A stretch of DNA of 64,000 nt from JAJFIE01 sp964344255. GTDB taxonomy: Bacteria > Pseudomonadota > Alphaproteobacteria > Rhodospirillales > Casp-alpha2. Within the stretch, counting starts at the first letter, position 1; each line of letters starts with the position of its first letter. The notes below the pieces were generated by a model. That model had not been told where the DNA came from, ran no database searches, and worked only from the letters and a program-made list of their open reading frames with translations. Shown here in pieces: positions 55,304 to 64,000 of this stretch. The stretch covers positions 62,001 to 126,000 of the forward strand of contig CAYFMQ010000007.1 of NCBI GenBank assembly GCA_964344255.1, read 5' to 3'. Made by a program: the position numbers and the translations under genes.

Positions 55304-55714
55304 ATGATGAACACGACAAAAACGGCACAATCCGGTGCACGGGTTCTCTATATCGAGGATGACCCGGTTTACGCTCAACTGGTCACCGAAATCCTGACGC
55401 CGCTTGGGTGCCGGGTCGATTTGGCTGAATGCGGCAGGGACGGATTATCCGCCTTCGCCTCATCCGTCTATGACATTGTCGCCATTGACTACATGCTGCC
55501 GGACATGAGTGGTATCGCCATTTGCCGGGAATTACGCACCCAGGCCCCTGACCTCCCCCTTGTCGTCATTACCGGCAAAGGCAAGGCGAGCACCCCGATT
55601 GAAGCCATGACGCTGGACGTTCCCCATTATCTGGAAAAAGGCGATACCGGGAGATTCAGCGAAGGCCTGGTCAACACCTTTACCCACCTGATCGGCACAT
55701 TGCAAAAATCCTGA
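55304..55714 (+). CDS. Single-domain response regulator
   Basis: A 136-residue receiver domain with acidic pair Asp19-Asp20, phospho-acceptor Asp62 (AIDYMLPDMSG), Thr90 and Lys112. There is no output domain. The start is uncertain: two ATGs at 55304 and 55307 and one at 55259 are all possible, and none has a clear ribosome site. It stands between the importer and the Rieske oxygenase gene with no kinase nearby, so its partner is unknown. It is convergent with the Rieske gene, 26 bases away. Confidence 0.85.
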   Translation: MMNTTKTAQSGARVLYIEDDPVYAQLVTEILTPLGCRVDLAECGRDGLSAFASSVYDIVAIDYMLPDMSGIAICRELRTQAPDLPLVVITGKGKASTPIEAMTLDVPHYLEKGDTGRFSEGLVNTFTHLIGTLQKS

Positions 55715-55740
55715 AAGCCTTAAAGTAGCTGCTGGGCCTT

Positions 55741-56806
55741 CTAATTGCCCAACGCCTCCCGCACCCAGGAATTCAGCGACACGATGGAATGCTCGCTGTT
55801 GAGGCCGAAATTCGGATCCACTACCAGAGGTCCCGGCTCGTAGCCCTTGCTCATCAGACCCCGCTGCACGGAGTTGACGATACGAACATCCTCTTCCACC
55901 GTGGTCACCCGGTCCTGTTCGGCGAGTCCGTCGATCACTTCTGAATCCCGCCCATCCACCGTGTACCAGCCCCGATGAACCAGCGTATTGGCGGCGTCCA
56001 CGGCCTGGAAATGATAGGTGTTCAGCACGTTGCCCGGATAGACCTGGAACGAGAACGTCGGCCACAGGAACCACGAGGAATAATCCGTTGCGTGTTCGTT
56101 GGCGTCCTTGTCGATCTCGTAGGTCATGCGGTCCAGGTTGGCGGCAACCGTGGTATGGCGCAGGCAATATCCTTGCGGGCGGATATCGTAGGTCTTGGGA
56201 TCGATCACCCCGTTGGCGAAGGTGGGATGGTTGACGGCGCAGTGGTAACATTCGCTGTAGTTCTCGACCGAAATCTTCCAGTTGCAGGCTTCTTCCACGG
56301 GAACCGATTTATAGGGCTTCAGGGTATCGATGTGCGGCACATAGGCGCGTAATTGTTCTTCCACATCCGGATACCAGTCCGCCATGGGGCGCGCCTCGTT
56401 ATCCAGGTTAACGAAGATGAAGCCACAGAAAACCTCGACACGCACCTGGGGGATGCAGATTTTAGATTTGTCGAACCCGGGTACGCTTTCCGAATTCGGC
56501 GCGCCCATCAGCCGACCGTCCGTTGTGTAGGTCCAGGCATGGTAGGGACACACGATGCGCTTGACCCGGCCTTCGCCGGACAGCAACTCATGGGCCCGGT
56601 GCGGGCAGACATTATGGAACGCCCTGATCTCGTCGCCGTCCCGGACGATGAACAGGCTCTGGCCCAACAGATCGAAAGTGTAATAATCGCCCGGCTCAGA
56701 TACCTGCGAGACATGACCGGCATATTGCCAGGTGCGATAAAAGATCCGCTCCTTTTCGCGCTCGAAGACTTCCGGGTCGGTGTAATAGTGAGGCGCTAAT
56801 GCCTTT
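55741..56806 (-). CDS. Rieske-type aromatic-ring-hydroxylating / N-demethylating oxygenase alpha subunit, 5' end lost in a gap
   Basis: About 355 residues are visible. The Rieske cluster ligands are in CPHRAH and CPYHAW, and the mononuclear iron ligands in ENYSECYHCAVNHP. The CYHC/NHP form is like the glycine-betaine and carnitine oxygenase group (GbcA, CntA), which removes methyl groups from quaternary amines. The N-terminus (about the first 20-40 residues) lies in the N run at 56807-56865. A reductase partner gene is not visible nearby. The gene is downstream of the RpiR regulator gene on the same strand. Confidence 0.87.
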
Positions 56807-56865
56807 NNNNNNNNNNNNNNNNNNNNNNNNNNNNNNNNNNNNNNNNNNNNNNNNNNNNNNNNNNN
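56807..56865. other. Assembly gap (59 N)
   Basis: The gap covers the end of the RpiR-type gene and the start of the Rieske gene. The run of N reads through in one frame and joins the two artificially. Its real length is unknown. Confidence 0.97.
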
Positions 56866-57690
56866 GGCCATGAGAGTTTCCAGGAAAGCTGCCGAGCCCA
56901 CCGTCGAGGTAAAGAACTGCGGCGAATCAGTCGGAATGACAAAGCTGTGGTCTGAGTCGAGCAGGATCGGCGAGGTCAACGAATCGGAAAGACCGATGAT
57001 GGTAACGCCCTGTTCCCTGGCGGCCCGTACGCTTTCAACCACTTCCGTGCGGAAGGGCTGGAAGGTCATGGCGACCAGCACGTCCCCGGATCCGGCCCGC
57101 GCCAGGTCGTCAATGGGCAGGCTGCCGTCGTGCGGAATGGCGATGACGTTATCCAGCGCCATGTTGGCGAGGTAGGCGAAGTTGTGCGCCAATGCATAGC
57201 CCAGCCCCATGCCGAGGACATAGGTGGTGCGAGCGCTGACAATCGCCTCAGCCGCCGTCTTGATGTCGTCCACCGTTATGCCGGTAAAGAGTTCCTGCAC
57301 GTTGTCGAACGCCGAGGACGCCATCTCGCCCAGCAGGCGCCCGTGCGCGCCACCGGATGCAACCTCCTGCAACCAGCGCGCCTTGTCGGGAAAGTCCTCC
57401 CGCTTCTCGCGCAGGGCCTGACGGAACGGCTGGCGAAAGTCCTCATACCCCTCGAAGCCGACGGCGCGCGCCATGCGAACCAGCGTATTGGGCTTGACGG
57501 CAGCCGCATCCGCCAGCTCGCGGATGGAGGCGACCCCGACCTCATGGGGGTTGTCCAGGACATAGCTCGCCGCCTTGCGCAACTGCGGGCTCATATCCTC
57601 CAGGCCATCCAGCAACCGGTCCACGACGGGCTGCATAACATCGCCATCCGGATTGTTCACATTATTATTTGGTACACTTGTATCATTCAT
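56866..57690 (-). CDS. MurR/RpiR family transcriptional regulator, 3' end lost in a gap
   Basis: The visible 275 residues contain an N-terminal helix-turn-helix (about 20-95: LRKAASYVLDNPHEVGVASIRELA, KPNTLVRMARAVGFEGY) and a SIS sugar-isomerase-like domain (about 125-265: ARTTYVLGMGLGYALAHNF, GSGDVLVAMTFQPF). Almost the whole protein is present; only the last few residues are in the N run. RpiR-type proteins respond to phosphosugars, or in amine clusters to other ligands. It lies head-to-head with the FAD/folate enzyme across 74 bases with repeated TGGTACA motifs. Confidence 0.88.
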
Positions 57691-57706
57691 GGTTGACGAT
57701 GGTACA
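57670..57706. promoter_or_regulatory. Pair of TGGTACA repeats at the rpiR-type promoter
   Basis: TGGTACA occurs at 57670-57676 and 57700-57706, exactly 30 bases apart, so both lie on nearly the same face of DNA. The first is inside the 5' end of the regulator gene and the second in the divergent intergenic region. A self-binding site is plausible; this is inferred. Confidence 0.4.
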
Positions 57707-57764
57707 TATTTTCGTTCAAGATGTCATCCGTAAAATTCACAATTTTTAGGTGGAGTGAAAAAAA

Positions 57765-60188
57765 GTGCAATCACAAGCGCGCGTCGTCATCATCGGTGGC
57801 GGCATTATGGGGTGTTCTCTGCTTTATCATCTCGCCAAGGAAGGCTGGACCGACTGCATGCTGGTCGAAAAAGCCGAACTGACGTCCGGCTCCACCTGGC
57901 ATGCGGCGGGACAGATTTCCCATTCCACGTCTCACTGGGGCCTCGCCAATATGGTCAAGTACGGCACGGAACTGTATCCGCGCCTGGAGGAAGAAACCGG
58001 CCAGTCGGCGACCTGGCACGGCTGCGGCTCTCTGCGCCTTGCCTATAACGAAGACGAGATGGACTGGCTCAAGTACACCTTGAGCGTCGCCCGCGGACTG
58101 GATCTCGAACTGGACATCATCGGTCCGGACGAGATCGCCAAGCTGCACCCCTTCTATAACCTGGACGGCGTCCTCGGCGCCCTGCACACGCCCAACGACG
58201 GCCACGTCGACCCGGCCGGGGCCGCCATGGCCCTGGCGAAGGGCGCGCGCAACATGGGTGCTACCGTTGTTCGCCATAACCGCGCCACCAACATCGAACG
58301 GCAGCCGAACGGCGAGTGGCGGGTCATCACCGAGCAGGGCGACATCACCTGCCAGATCATCGTCAATGCCGGCGGCACCTACGCCCGCCAGGTCGGCGAA
58401 TGGATCGGACATGACGTTCCCTCGACCAACATGACGCACCATTACCTGGTGACGGATACGGTGCCCGAGTTCCTGGAGCTGGATCATGAACTGCCCGTGG
58501 TGCGCGATGACCGGCTGGTTTCCGGCTACATCCGCATGGAACAGAAATCCGGCCTTATCGGTATCTATGAAAAAGCCAATCCCAATACCGTGTGGGACGA
58601 CGGCACGCCGTGGGAGTCGGAAAACGAGTTGTTTGAAGCCGACTTCGACCGCATCATGCCGTGGCTCGAAAACGCCTTCGACCGCATGCCTATTCTTGCC
58701 GAACTTGGTATCAAGAAAACCATTCACGGCGCCATCACCCACCCCCCCGACGGCAACATGCTGCTGGGACCCGTTCCCGGCGTCAAAGACGCCTGGTGCT
58801 GTTGCGGCTCGCAGGTCGGCATTGCCTGGGGACCGGGCGCCGGCAAGTACCTGGCGCAATGGATGGTCCATGGCGCAGCCGACATCAACATGCGGGACTT
58901 CGATCCTCGCCGCTATGGCGACTTCGCCGACCGCGATTATCAGATCACCAAGGCCAAGGAAGACTACCTGCTGCGGCATGAAATTCCCTTCCCCGGCTTC
59001 AACCGCACGGAAGGACGCCCGGTCAAGACCAGCACGCTTTATGATCGACTTAAAGAGAAGGGCGCCATTTACGAAGAAATCTTCGGTTGGGAACGCCCGC
59101 GCTGGTTCGCCCGCGAGGGCATGGAACAGGTGGACGCCCACAGCTTCAAGCGAGCCGATCACTTCTCGGCTGTCGCCGCCGAATGCCGGGCCGTGCGTGA
59201 ACGTGTCGGCATCATGGATCTCTCCGGCTTCGGCAAGATCGACGTGACGGGCCCGGACGCGGAAGCCTTCCTGAACCGCATGATCGCCAACCGCGCGCCC
59301 AGAACCGAAGGCGGCATCGTTCTCACGCACATACTCAATCACAAGGGCACCATCGAGGCGGAAATCACCGTCGCTCGGATCGCGGAAAACCACTTTTACC
59401 TGATGTTCGCCGCATTCTCGGAACTGCGTATACGCGACTGGCTGGAGATGCATCGTGAAGACGAAGACGTTACCGTCACCGTGGTTTCCAAGGACTATGG
59501 TTGTCTGGTTCTCTCCGGCCCCCGCGCCCGCGACGTTCTCTCGCAGACGACTCAGGAGCCCTTGGATAACGACAACTGGAAATGGCTGAAGGCGAAGACC
59601 ATCACGGTTGCCGGTATCGACAACGTCCGCGCCCTGCGTATGTCTTATCAAGGCGAGCTTGGTTGGGAACTGCACGTTCCCATGGATGGCCTGCTGGCCG
59701 TTTATGACGCCCTGTGGGCCGCCGGCGAGTCGCATGGCATTGAGAACTTCGGCTCCCATGCGCTGAATTGCATGCGCCTTGAAAAGGGTTTCAAGGGCGC
59801 ATCCGAACTGACCACGGAAGTTACCCTGCCGGAAGCCGATGTCATGGCTTTCGTCAAGATGGACAAGGGCGACTTCATCGGTCGTGACAGGACCCAGGCC
59901 AGTCTGGACAATCCCTTGCCCTGGGTCTGCGTTTACCTGGAAGTGGATGCCGACGGCGCCGATTGCGTCGGCAGCGAAACCGTTTATCTGGGCGGCAAAC
60001 GTGTCGGTCAGATCAGTTCCGGCGGTTACGGCCACGGCGTACAGAAGAGCCTCGCCTTCGCCTACGTCAAACCGGAAGCATCTGCACCGGGAACGGAACT
60101 GGAAGTGCATGTTCTCGCCGACATGAGAAAAGCCCGCGTTTTGGAGGAAGCAGTCTATGATCCCGCAAACGAAAAACCCCGAAGCTGA
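57765..60188 (+). CDS. FAD-dependent dehydrogenase fused to a GcvT-type folate domain (dimethylglycine/sarcosine dehydrogenase-like)
   Basis: The 807-residue protein has the same four-part layout as the enzyme at 2065. The FAD motif is Gly11-x-Gly13-x-x-Gly16, and His46 in SGSTWHAAGQ is the likely covalent FAD site. The folate domain (about 430-700) ends with a C-terminal barrel carrying ISSGGYGHGVQKSLAFAYV. It should demethylate a secondary or tertiary N-methyl amine and load C1 onto folate. The start is GTG at 57765, with GGTGGAG upstream. It leads a run with the aminotransferase gene, and its end overlaps that gene by 32 bases. Confidence 0.87.
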   Translation: MQSQARVVIIGGGIMGCSLLYHLAKEGWTDCMLVEKAELTSGSTWHAAGQISHSTSHWGLANMVKYGTELYPRLEEETGQSATWHGCGSLRLAYNEDEMDWLKYTLSVARGLDLELDIIGPDEIAKLHPFYNLDGVLGALHTPNDGHVDPAGAAMALAKGARNMGATVVRHNRATNIERQPNGEWRVITEQGDITCQIIVNAGGTYARQVGEWIGHDVPSTNMTHHYLVTDTVPEFLELDHELPVVRDDRLVSGYIRMEQKSGLIGIYEKANPNTVWDDGTPWESENELFEADFDRIMPWLENAFDRMPILAELGIKKTIHGAITHPPDGNMLLGPVPGVKDAWCCCGSQVGIAWGPGAGKYLAQWMVHGAADINMRDFDPRRYGDFADRDYQITKAKEDYLLRHEIPFPGFNRTEGRPVKTSTLYDRLKEKGAIYEEIFGWERPRWFAREGMEQVDAHSFKRADHFSAVAAECRAVRERVGIMDLSGFGKIDVTGPDAEAFLNRMIANRAPRTEGGIVLTHILNHKGTIEAEITVARIAENHFYLMFAAFSELRIRDWLEMHREDEDVTVTVVSKDYGCLVLSGPRARDVLSQTTQEPLDNDNWKWLKAKTITVAGIDNVRALRMSYQGELGWELHVPMDGLLAVYDALWAAGESHGIENFGSHALNCMRLEKGFKGASELTTEVTLPEADVMAFVKMDKGDFIGRDRTQASLDNPLPWVCVYLEVDADGADCVGSETVYLGGKRVGQISSGGYGHGVQKSLAFAYVKPEASAPGTELEVHVLADMRKARVLEEAVYDPANEKPRS

Positions 60189-61470
60189 AGCCATGAGCCA
60201 GGCCGATTACTACGACATAGCCGAACGCACCCTGCCCGGGGCGGGTCTGGGTGGTTACGCCTTGCCTGATGATGTCCGGTTTGTCATCGAAAGCGGTGCG
60301 GGATCGCACCTGCGCTCCGTCGATGGCGTCGACTACATCGACTACGTCGGCGGCGCGGGAGCCCATCTATTGGGCCATTGCCACCCAGCGCTGGTCGAGG
60401 CCGTCCAGAAGCAGGCCGAGCGTGGCATGCATTATTTCGGCACCTTGAACGATCAGGCGATTGAATTGTCAGAACGCCTCGTCGAAGCTATCCCGTGCGC
60501 CGAAAAGATCGCCTACGCCACCACGGGCTCCGAAGCGACCATGTACGCCATGCGCATGGCGCGCGCTTTTACCGGGAAAAACAAGATCCTGAAATTCGAG
60601 GGTGCCTATCACGGCAACCATGACTACTCCATGTATTCCGTCTTCCCGACAGCACAGGAAAACTATCCCTATGCCGCCGCCAACACGGGCGGCGTGCCGG
60701 AACAGCTCCAAACCGCCGTTCTGGTTGCGCCTTACAACGACCTGGAGACGGTGCGCAGCATCGTTACGGCCAACAAGGACGATCTCGCCGTCGTTGTCGT
60801 CGAGTGCATCCAGCGCATCATCATAGCGGAGCCTGAGTTCCTGAAAGGCCTGCGGGCGATATGCGACGAGATGAATGTGCTGCTCATGTTCGACGAAGTC
60901 GTTACCGGATTTCGCGTCGCCTGGGGCGGTGCGCAAGAGATGTTCGGCGTCAGGCCCGACCTGGCGAGCTACGGCAAGGTTATCGGCGCGGGTGGCCCGC
61001 TGGCGTGTGTTGCGGGGCGGGCCGACATCATCGACGGCGCCAATCCGGCCAAAAAGGGGCAATCCGATTACGCCTACATGAACGGCACCCTGCACGGCAA
61101 TCCCGTCGCTGCGACTGCGACCATCGCGTCTCTGGACATCCTGTCCGAGCCCGGTTTCTACGAAAACCTGCACGATAATTCCAGGGGTTTACTAAACGCC
61201 ATGCAGGAGGTCCTGAACCGTTACGGCATCCCGGCTCTTGCCGCCGGTGACAAGTCCTTCTGGCAGTTCCTGTTCATGGCCGAACCGCCCAGGACGCAGC
61301 TTGACATGATGAATTCCGACCAGGCCGCCATGCGGAAACTGGACATGGAGATGCTGAAACGCGGCATTTACGTCCTGCCCGGCGTTCGCCGGTTTGTTTC
61401 GGCCGTTCACACCGAGGATGATTTCAGCCAAACCGTTGAAACCCTCGATCAAGTCTGCAAGACCCTGTAA
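60157..61470 (+). CDS. Class III PLP-dependent aminotransferase, glutamate-1-semialdehyde aminomutase-like
   Basis: The 437-residue protein carries TTGSEATMYAMRMARAFTGKNKILKFEGAYHG, the metal-free class III pattern. MFDEVVTGFR holds the PLP-contacting Asp, and the Schiff-base lysine is in ASYGKVIGAGGPLACVAG. It resembles HemL but is placed in an amine cluster, so it more likely transaminates or rearranges an amino-acid intermediate. GGAGGA eight bases upstream supports the ATG at 60157, inside the end of the preceding gene. An ATG at 60193 is an alternative. Confidence 0.85.
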   Translation: MIPQTKNPEAEAMSQADYYDIAERTLPGAGLGGYALPDDVRFVIESGAGSHLRSVDGVDYIDYVGGAGAHLLGHCHPALVEAVQKQAERGMHYFGTLNDQAIELSERLVEAIPCAEKIAYATTGSEATMYAMRMARAFTGKNKILKFEGAYHGNHDYSMYSVFPTAQENYPYAAANTGGVPEQLQTAVLVAPYNDLETVRSIVTANKDDLAVVVVECIQRIIIAEPEFLKGLRAICDEMNVLLMFDEVVTGFRVAWGGAQEMFGVRPDLASYGKVIGAGGPLACVAGRADIIDGANPAKKGQSDYAYMNGTLHGNPVAATATIASLDILSEPGFYENLHDNSRGLLNAMQEVLNRYGIPALAAGDKSFWQFLFMAEPPRTQLDMMNSDQAAMRKLDMEMLKRGIYVLPGVRRFVSAVHTEDDFSQTVETLDQVCKTL

Positions 61471-61511
61471 GAGTTACATTCAATTTAAATCCAAAAGGGA
61501 GCGTAGAAAAA

Positions 61512-61895
61512 ATGGATAAGGAACGGTTCGATCGGGGACTGGCGAAACGCAAAGCGGTTCTCGGCGATGAATACGTCGAGAAGTCCCTCGCCAACGCCAG
61601 TGAATTTTCCAAGGATTTCCAGGAAATCCTCACCGAGTTCTGCTGGGGCGCCGGATGGGGTGACGAAACCCTGGACATGAAGACCCGCAGCATGCTGAAC
61701 GTCGCCATGATCGCAGCGCTCAACCGCATGCATGAATGGGAACTGCACTTCAAGGGCGCCATCACCAACGGCGTCAGCCGGGACGAGTTGAAGGCCATCA
61801 TCAACCAGATCGCTATTTATTGCGGCGTACCCGTCGCCGTTGAGTGTCACCGGATCGCGAACCGCGTGTTCGCCGAGATGGAAAGCGGCGATTAG
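61512..61895 (+). CDS. Carboxymuconolactone decarboxylase family protein
   Basis: A 127-residue helical protein with the CMD pattern: FCWGAGWGDETLDMKTRSMLNVAMIAALNR, then the conserved HFKGAITNGVSRDELKAIINQIAIYCGVP. PcaC decarboxylates a lactone, but many relatives have other or unknown roles. In this cluster it might act on a small ring or acid intermediate. GGGAG lies about ten bases before the ATG. Its stop overlaps the convergent Rieske gene by four bases. Confidence 0.88.
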   Translation: MDKERFDRGLAKRKAVLGDEYVEKSLANASEFSKDFQEILTEFCWGAGWGDETLDMKTRSMLNVAMIAALNRMHEWELHFKGAITNGVSRDELKAIINQIAIYCGVPVAVECHRIANRVFAEMESGD

Positions 61896-63097
61896 CCTTG
61901 GCTGAGGGCTTCCGCAACCAGACGCGAGAAATGGAGCGGCGCCTTATCCCAGTAGGGCGAAAAGGCCCCGCCTTCGTATCCGGGCGCTTTACGGCCCTGC
62001 TGCAACCATTCCAGCACGCCCAGGTCCTCAACGTTCAGGTCATGCCAGGTGTCAAACACCTGTTGACGCGCCTCGGCGTGTTTATCCGATGTGGCCGCGT
62101 CGCCGATCAGGTAGAAATGGATTTCCTCGCGCGTTTTCCCGGCTTCCAGTGGAATAACGTGGAACACCGTGAACTGGTCGGCGTACAATTCAACGCTGAA
62201 CGACGGGAACAGGTGGAACCAGAGACCCCGGTTGCGCCACTCCTCTTTCAGATCCGGCCAGTGCGGCAGGTTCTCGCCGCGGCCCTCTTCCAGATGCTCC
62301 ACCGTGTATTCGTTGAAAAAGCATGGGCCCTCGAAATCGCTGGGCTTGCGGATCCCCATGGGCGCGAAATTAATCAGGCGCGGATGCACGGAGAACACAT
62401 GGTAAGGCTCGATATAGTTCTCGACCGCAAACTTCCAGTTGGCGTTGACCTCGAACGAGGCGCTGCCCGCGTATCGGAGCGCGCTGATATCGTATCCCTC
62501 AAGGCGATCCGTCATTGGCGAGAGAAAATCTTCAAGCGGCGGCGCGTCGCCCGATACGTTGACGAAAACCATGTCGTGCCACATTTCCGCCCGCACCGGG
62601 ATCAGGTTCGGCCCGCTGCCGTCCTTGATGACCTGGTGTTTTTCCGGTCCGTCGAAATGGGGCCGGTTGCGCAGCTTGCCTTGCGTGTCGAAGGCCCAGG
62701 CGTGATAGGGGCAGTTAATCAGCGATTTACCGGAACAGGGCTCCGCAATCAGACGTGCGCCACGGTGCGGACAAACGTTCTGGAAGGCGCGGATGATCCC
62801 GTCATCGCCCCGGATCAGGATAATCGNNNNNNNNNNNNNNNNNNNNNNNACGCCGGCTATGATCACGGGCGTGGCATCGCCGGTATTCGGCATGGCGCCG
62901 CCGAAACCCGCCAGCACCCATGTGGGGGCAAACAGGCGAGCGTTTTCCAGTTCCAGAAACTCGGGATCGGTATAAGCCTCGTTCGGAAGCGCATGGGCCT
63001 CTTCGATAGGTGCCCGCAAGGCCGCCATGATATCCGGGGACAAAATCCGGCGGGAGACTTCGTCCAGCCGTTTCATGGTCGTCGTGGCCTGGGACAT
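61892..63097 (-). CDS. Second Rieske-type oxygenase alpha subunit, with an internal gap
   Basis: The 401-residue frame (ATG at 63097, with GGGGAAG upstream) has Rieske ligands CPHRGA and CPYHAW and mononuclear iron ligands ENYIEPYHVFSVHP. It differs from the first oxygenase by PYH-VH rather than CYHC-NH, so it may act on a different substrate. A 23-base N run at 62827-62849 hides a few residues before the Rieske domain. The gene is convergent with the CMD-family gene and divergent from the flavin oxidoreductase gene. Confidence 0.85.
   Translation of the reverse strand: MSQATTTMKRLDEVSRRILSPDIMAALRAPIEEAHALPNEAYTDPEFLELENARLFAPTWVLAGFGGAMPNTGDATPVIIAGXXXXXXXXXIILIRGDDGIIRAFQNVCPHRGARLIAEPCSGKSLINCPYHAWAFDTQGKLRNRPHFDGPEKHQVIKDGSGPNLIPVRAEMWHDMVFVNVSGDAPPLEDFLSPMTDRLEGYDISALRYAGSASFEVNANWKFAVENYIEPYHVFSVHPRLINFAPMGIRKPSDFEGPCFFNEYTVEHLEEGRGENLPHWPDLKEEWRNRGLWFHLFPSFSVELYADQFTVFHVIPLEAGKTREEIHFYLIGDAATSDKHAEARQQVFDTWHDLNVEDLGVLEWLQQGRKAPGYEGGAFSPYWDKAPLHFSRLVAEALSQG
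62827..62849. other. Assembly gap (23 N)
   Basis: The run lies between the N-terminal part and the Rieske domain of the second oxygenase. The frame stays open across it as drawn, but the true length is unknown. Confidence 0.97.
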
Positions 63098-63234
63098 TGG
63101 CTGCTTCCCCTTCACATGGGCTTCACGATAACTGGATCGATTTTTATCGCCGTTGGAAATTTTGGCAATAAAATTATTGCCCGCCATAATCGCTTCTGTC
63201 TCAATATCTGTCCGGTTGCACCGGAGGGCATGGC

Positions 63235-64000
63235 ATGAGCGATTTTCCCAACCTGTTCACGCCTATCGAATTGGGCTCCGCCACCATAAAGAACCGTCTG
63301 TTCTCTCCCGCCCACGGCACCACGCTGGGCACCCATGACGGCCTGGTCAGCGACGGCATGATCCGCTACCACGAAGCGCGCGCAAAAGGCGGCGCCGGGC
63401 TGATCATCCTCGAAGGCATGAACCTGCACCCCACCTACCGCTTCCCCGATCTGTTCCTGATCGCCGATGACGACGCCTGCATTCCGGGCCTGGCGCGTCT
63501 GTCCGAGGCTTGCGGGGGGCATGGCACGAAAGTCTTCGGGCAGTTGTTTCATGCCGGACGCGCCGTGCGCGCTTCGACGGACGGAAGTCGCGGCGTCGCC
63601 TACTCGGCATCCGAAAGCCCGGATGACCGCTACAAGATCGTACCCGTCCCCATGACGAAAGACATGATACGCGAGATCGTCGCCAACCACGGTGGCGCCG
63701 CGCGGCGTTTTCAGCAGGCAGGCCTGGACGGCGTCGAGGTCATGGCTAGCATGGGGTATCTGACGTCCCAGTTTCTCAATCAACACACCAACAACCGCGA
63801 AGACGAATACGGCGGCAGTTTTGAAAACCGCCTGCGCTTCCTGCGCGAGTGCCTGGATGACATTCGGGAGAAGACCCGTGGCGAACTGACGGTCGGCCTT
63901 CGCATCTCGGGCGATGAAATGAATGCGGATGGGCTTGGTTCCGATACCGTTATCGATATCTGCAAGGTCATGGAAAGCGATGGCGTTATCGATTACGTCA
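63235..64000 (+). CDS. NADH:flavin oxidoreductase (Old Yellow Enzyme family), cut by window end
   Basis: The first 255 residues are present. They form the start of an FMN TIM barrel: LFTPIELGSATIKNRLFSPAHGT, GQLFHAGR and FLNQHTNNREDEYGGSFENRLRF, typical of the OYE family. Larger members (trimethylamine, dimethylamine and N-methylproline dehydrogenases) carry an iron-sulfur and a second flavin domain after this; whether they follow is beyond the window. GGAGG lies about 11 bases before the ATG. In this neighbourhood an amine dehydrogenase role is most likely. Confidence 0.88.
   Translation, partial: MSDFPNLFTPIELGSATIKNRLFSPAHGTTLGTHDGLVSDGMIRYHEARAKGGAGLIILEGMNLHPTYRFPDLFLIADDDACIPGLARLSEACGGHGTKVFGQLFHAGRAVRASTDGSRGVAYSASESPDDRYKIVPVPMTKDMIREIVANHGGAARRFQQAGLDGVEVMASMGYLTSQFLNQHTNNREDEYGGSFENRLRFLRECLDDIREKTRGELTVGLRISGDEMNADGLGSDTVIDICKVMESDGVIDYV

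Noticed and set aside
57771..60194. An 807-codon open frame on the minus strand
   Set aside because: It lies antisense to the FAD/folate enzyme over its whole length, has no recognisable motif, and arises from GC-rich codon bias.

Overview
The window is a 64 kb piece of a chromosome from a free-living, aerobic, probably aquatic alphaproteobacterium, most like Rhodospirillales-type lineages. The clues are the UPF0262 and DUF1491 proteins, short-form HisG, CheY-like regulators with a C-terminal PDRR tail, and a gene order typical of Alphaproteobacteria (murA, his genes, UPF0262, LMW phosphatase, infA, maf, RNase E/G, yacG, tRNA-Phe). No ribosomal RNA, CRISPR array, prophage or insertion sequence is visible. 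Four runs of N (24809-24818, 31215-31322, 56807-56865, 62827-62849) lie inside genes and mark a draft scaffold. Reading frames across them cannot be trusted.

Layout. 1-4.6 kb: a cut-off sulfotransferase, queE-queD for queuosine precursor synthesis, and a large FAD/folate-type amine dehydrogenase. 4.6-15.6 kb: an MFS transporter and a complete histidine utilisation set split into hutI-hutG (minus), hutF (plus) and phyH-hutU-hutH (minus). HutF with HutG gives the five-step route through N-formylglutamate. A diheme cytochrome c, a membrane LuxR-type regulator and an ArsC/Spx-like protein sit among them. 15.8-29.4 kb: serine dehydratase, amidase, a ThDP enzyme, DUF1491, parvulin, a LysR regulator with a sterol-desaturase-like membrane enzyme, a SpmA/SpmB-type membrane protein, a glycerophosphodiesterase and malic enzyme.

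29.7-35.4 kb: a receiver/Hpt signalling pair, then a same-strand group of a cobalamin-dependent mutase-like enzyme, a P5C-reductase-like protein, a tungsten/molybdenum aldehyde:ferredoxin oxidoreductase and a MoaD/ThiS-like protein. This is the best candidate here for an undescribed pathway. 35.9-36.5 kb is gene-poor, with palindromic dispersed repeats and TGTAGAC motifs. 36.5-40.7 kb: a TPR-glycosyltransferase, a gamma-glutamylcyclotransferase-like protein and a sensor kinase with a solute-binding-type sensor. 40.7-48.4 kb: the conserved housekeeping cluster on the minus strand. 48.6-49.7 kb: two AT-rich genes directly after tRNA-Thr, likely acquired.

49.7-64 kb looks like a catabolic island for a methylated or quaternary amine: a polyamine-type ABC importer, an RpiR regulator, two Rieske oxygenases, a dimethylglycine-dehydrogenase-like enzyme, a class III aminotransferase, a carboxymuconolactone-decarboxylase-family protein and an Old-Yellow-Enzyme-family oxidoreductase cut by the window end. 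Import, oxidative N-demethylation, transfer of C1 units to folate and deamination would fit together. The substrate cannot be read from sequence. Functions are assigned from remembered family motifs; no database search was run.
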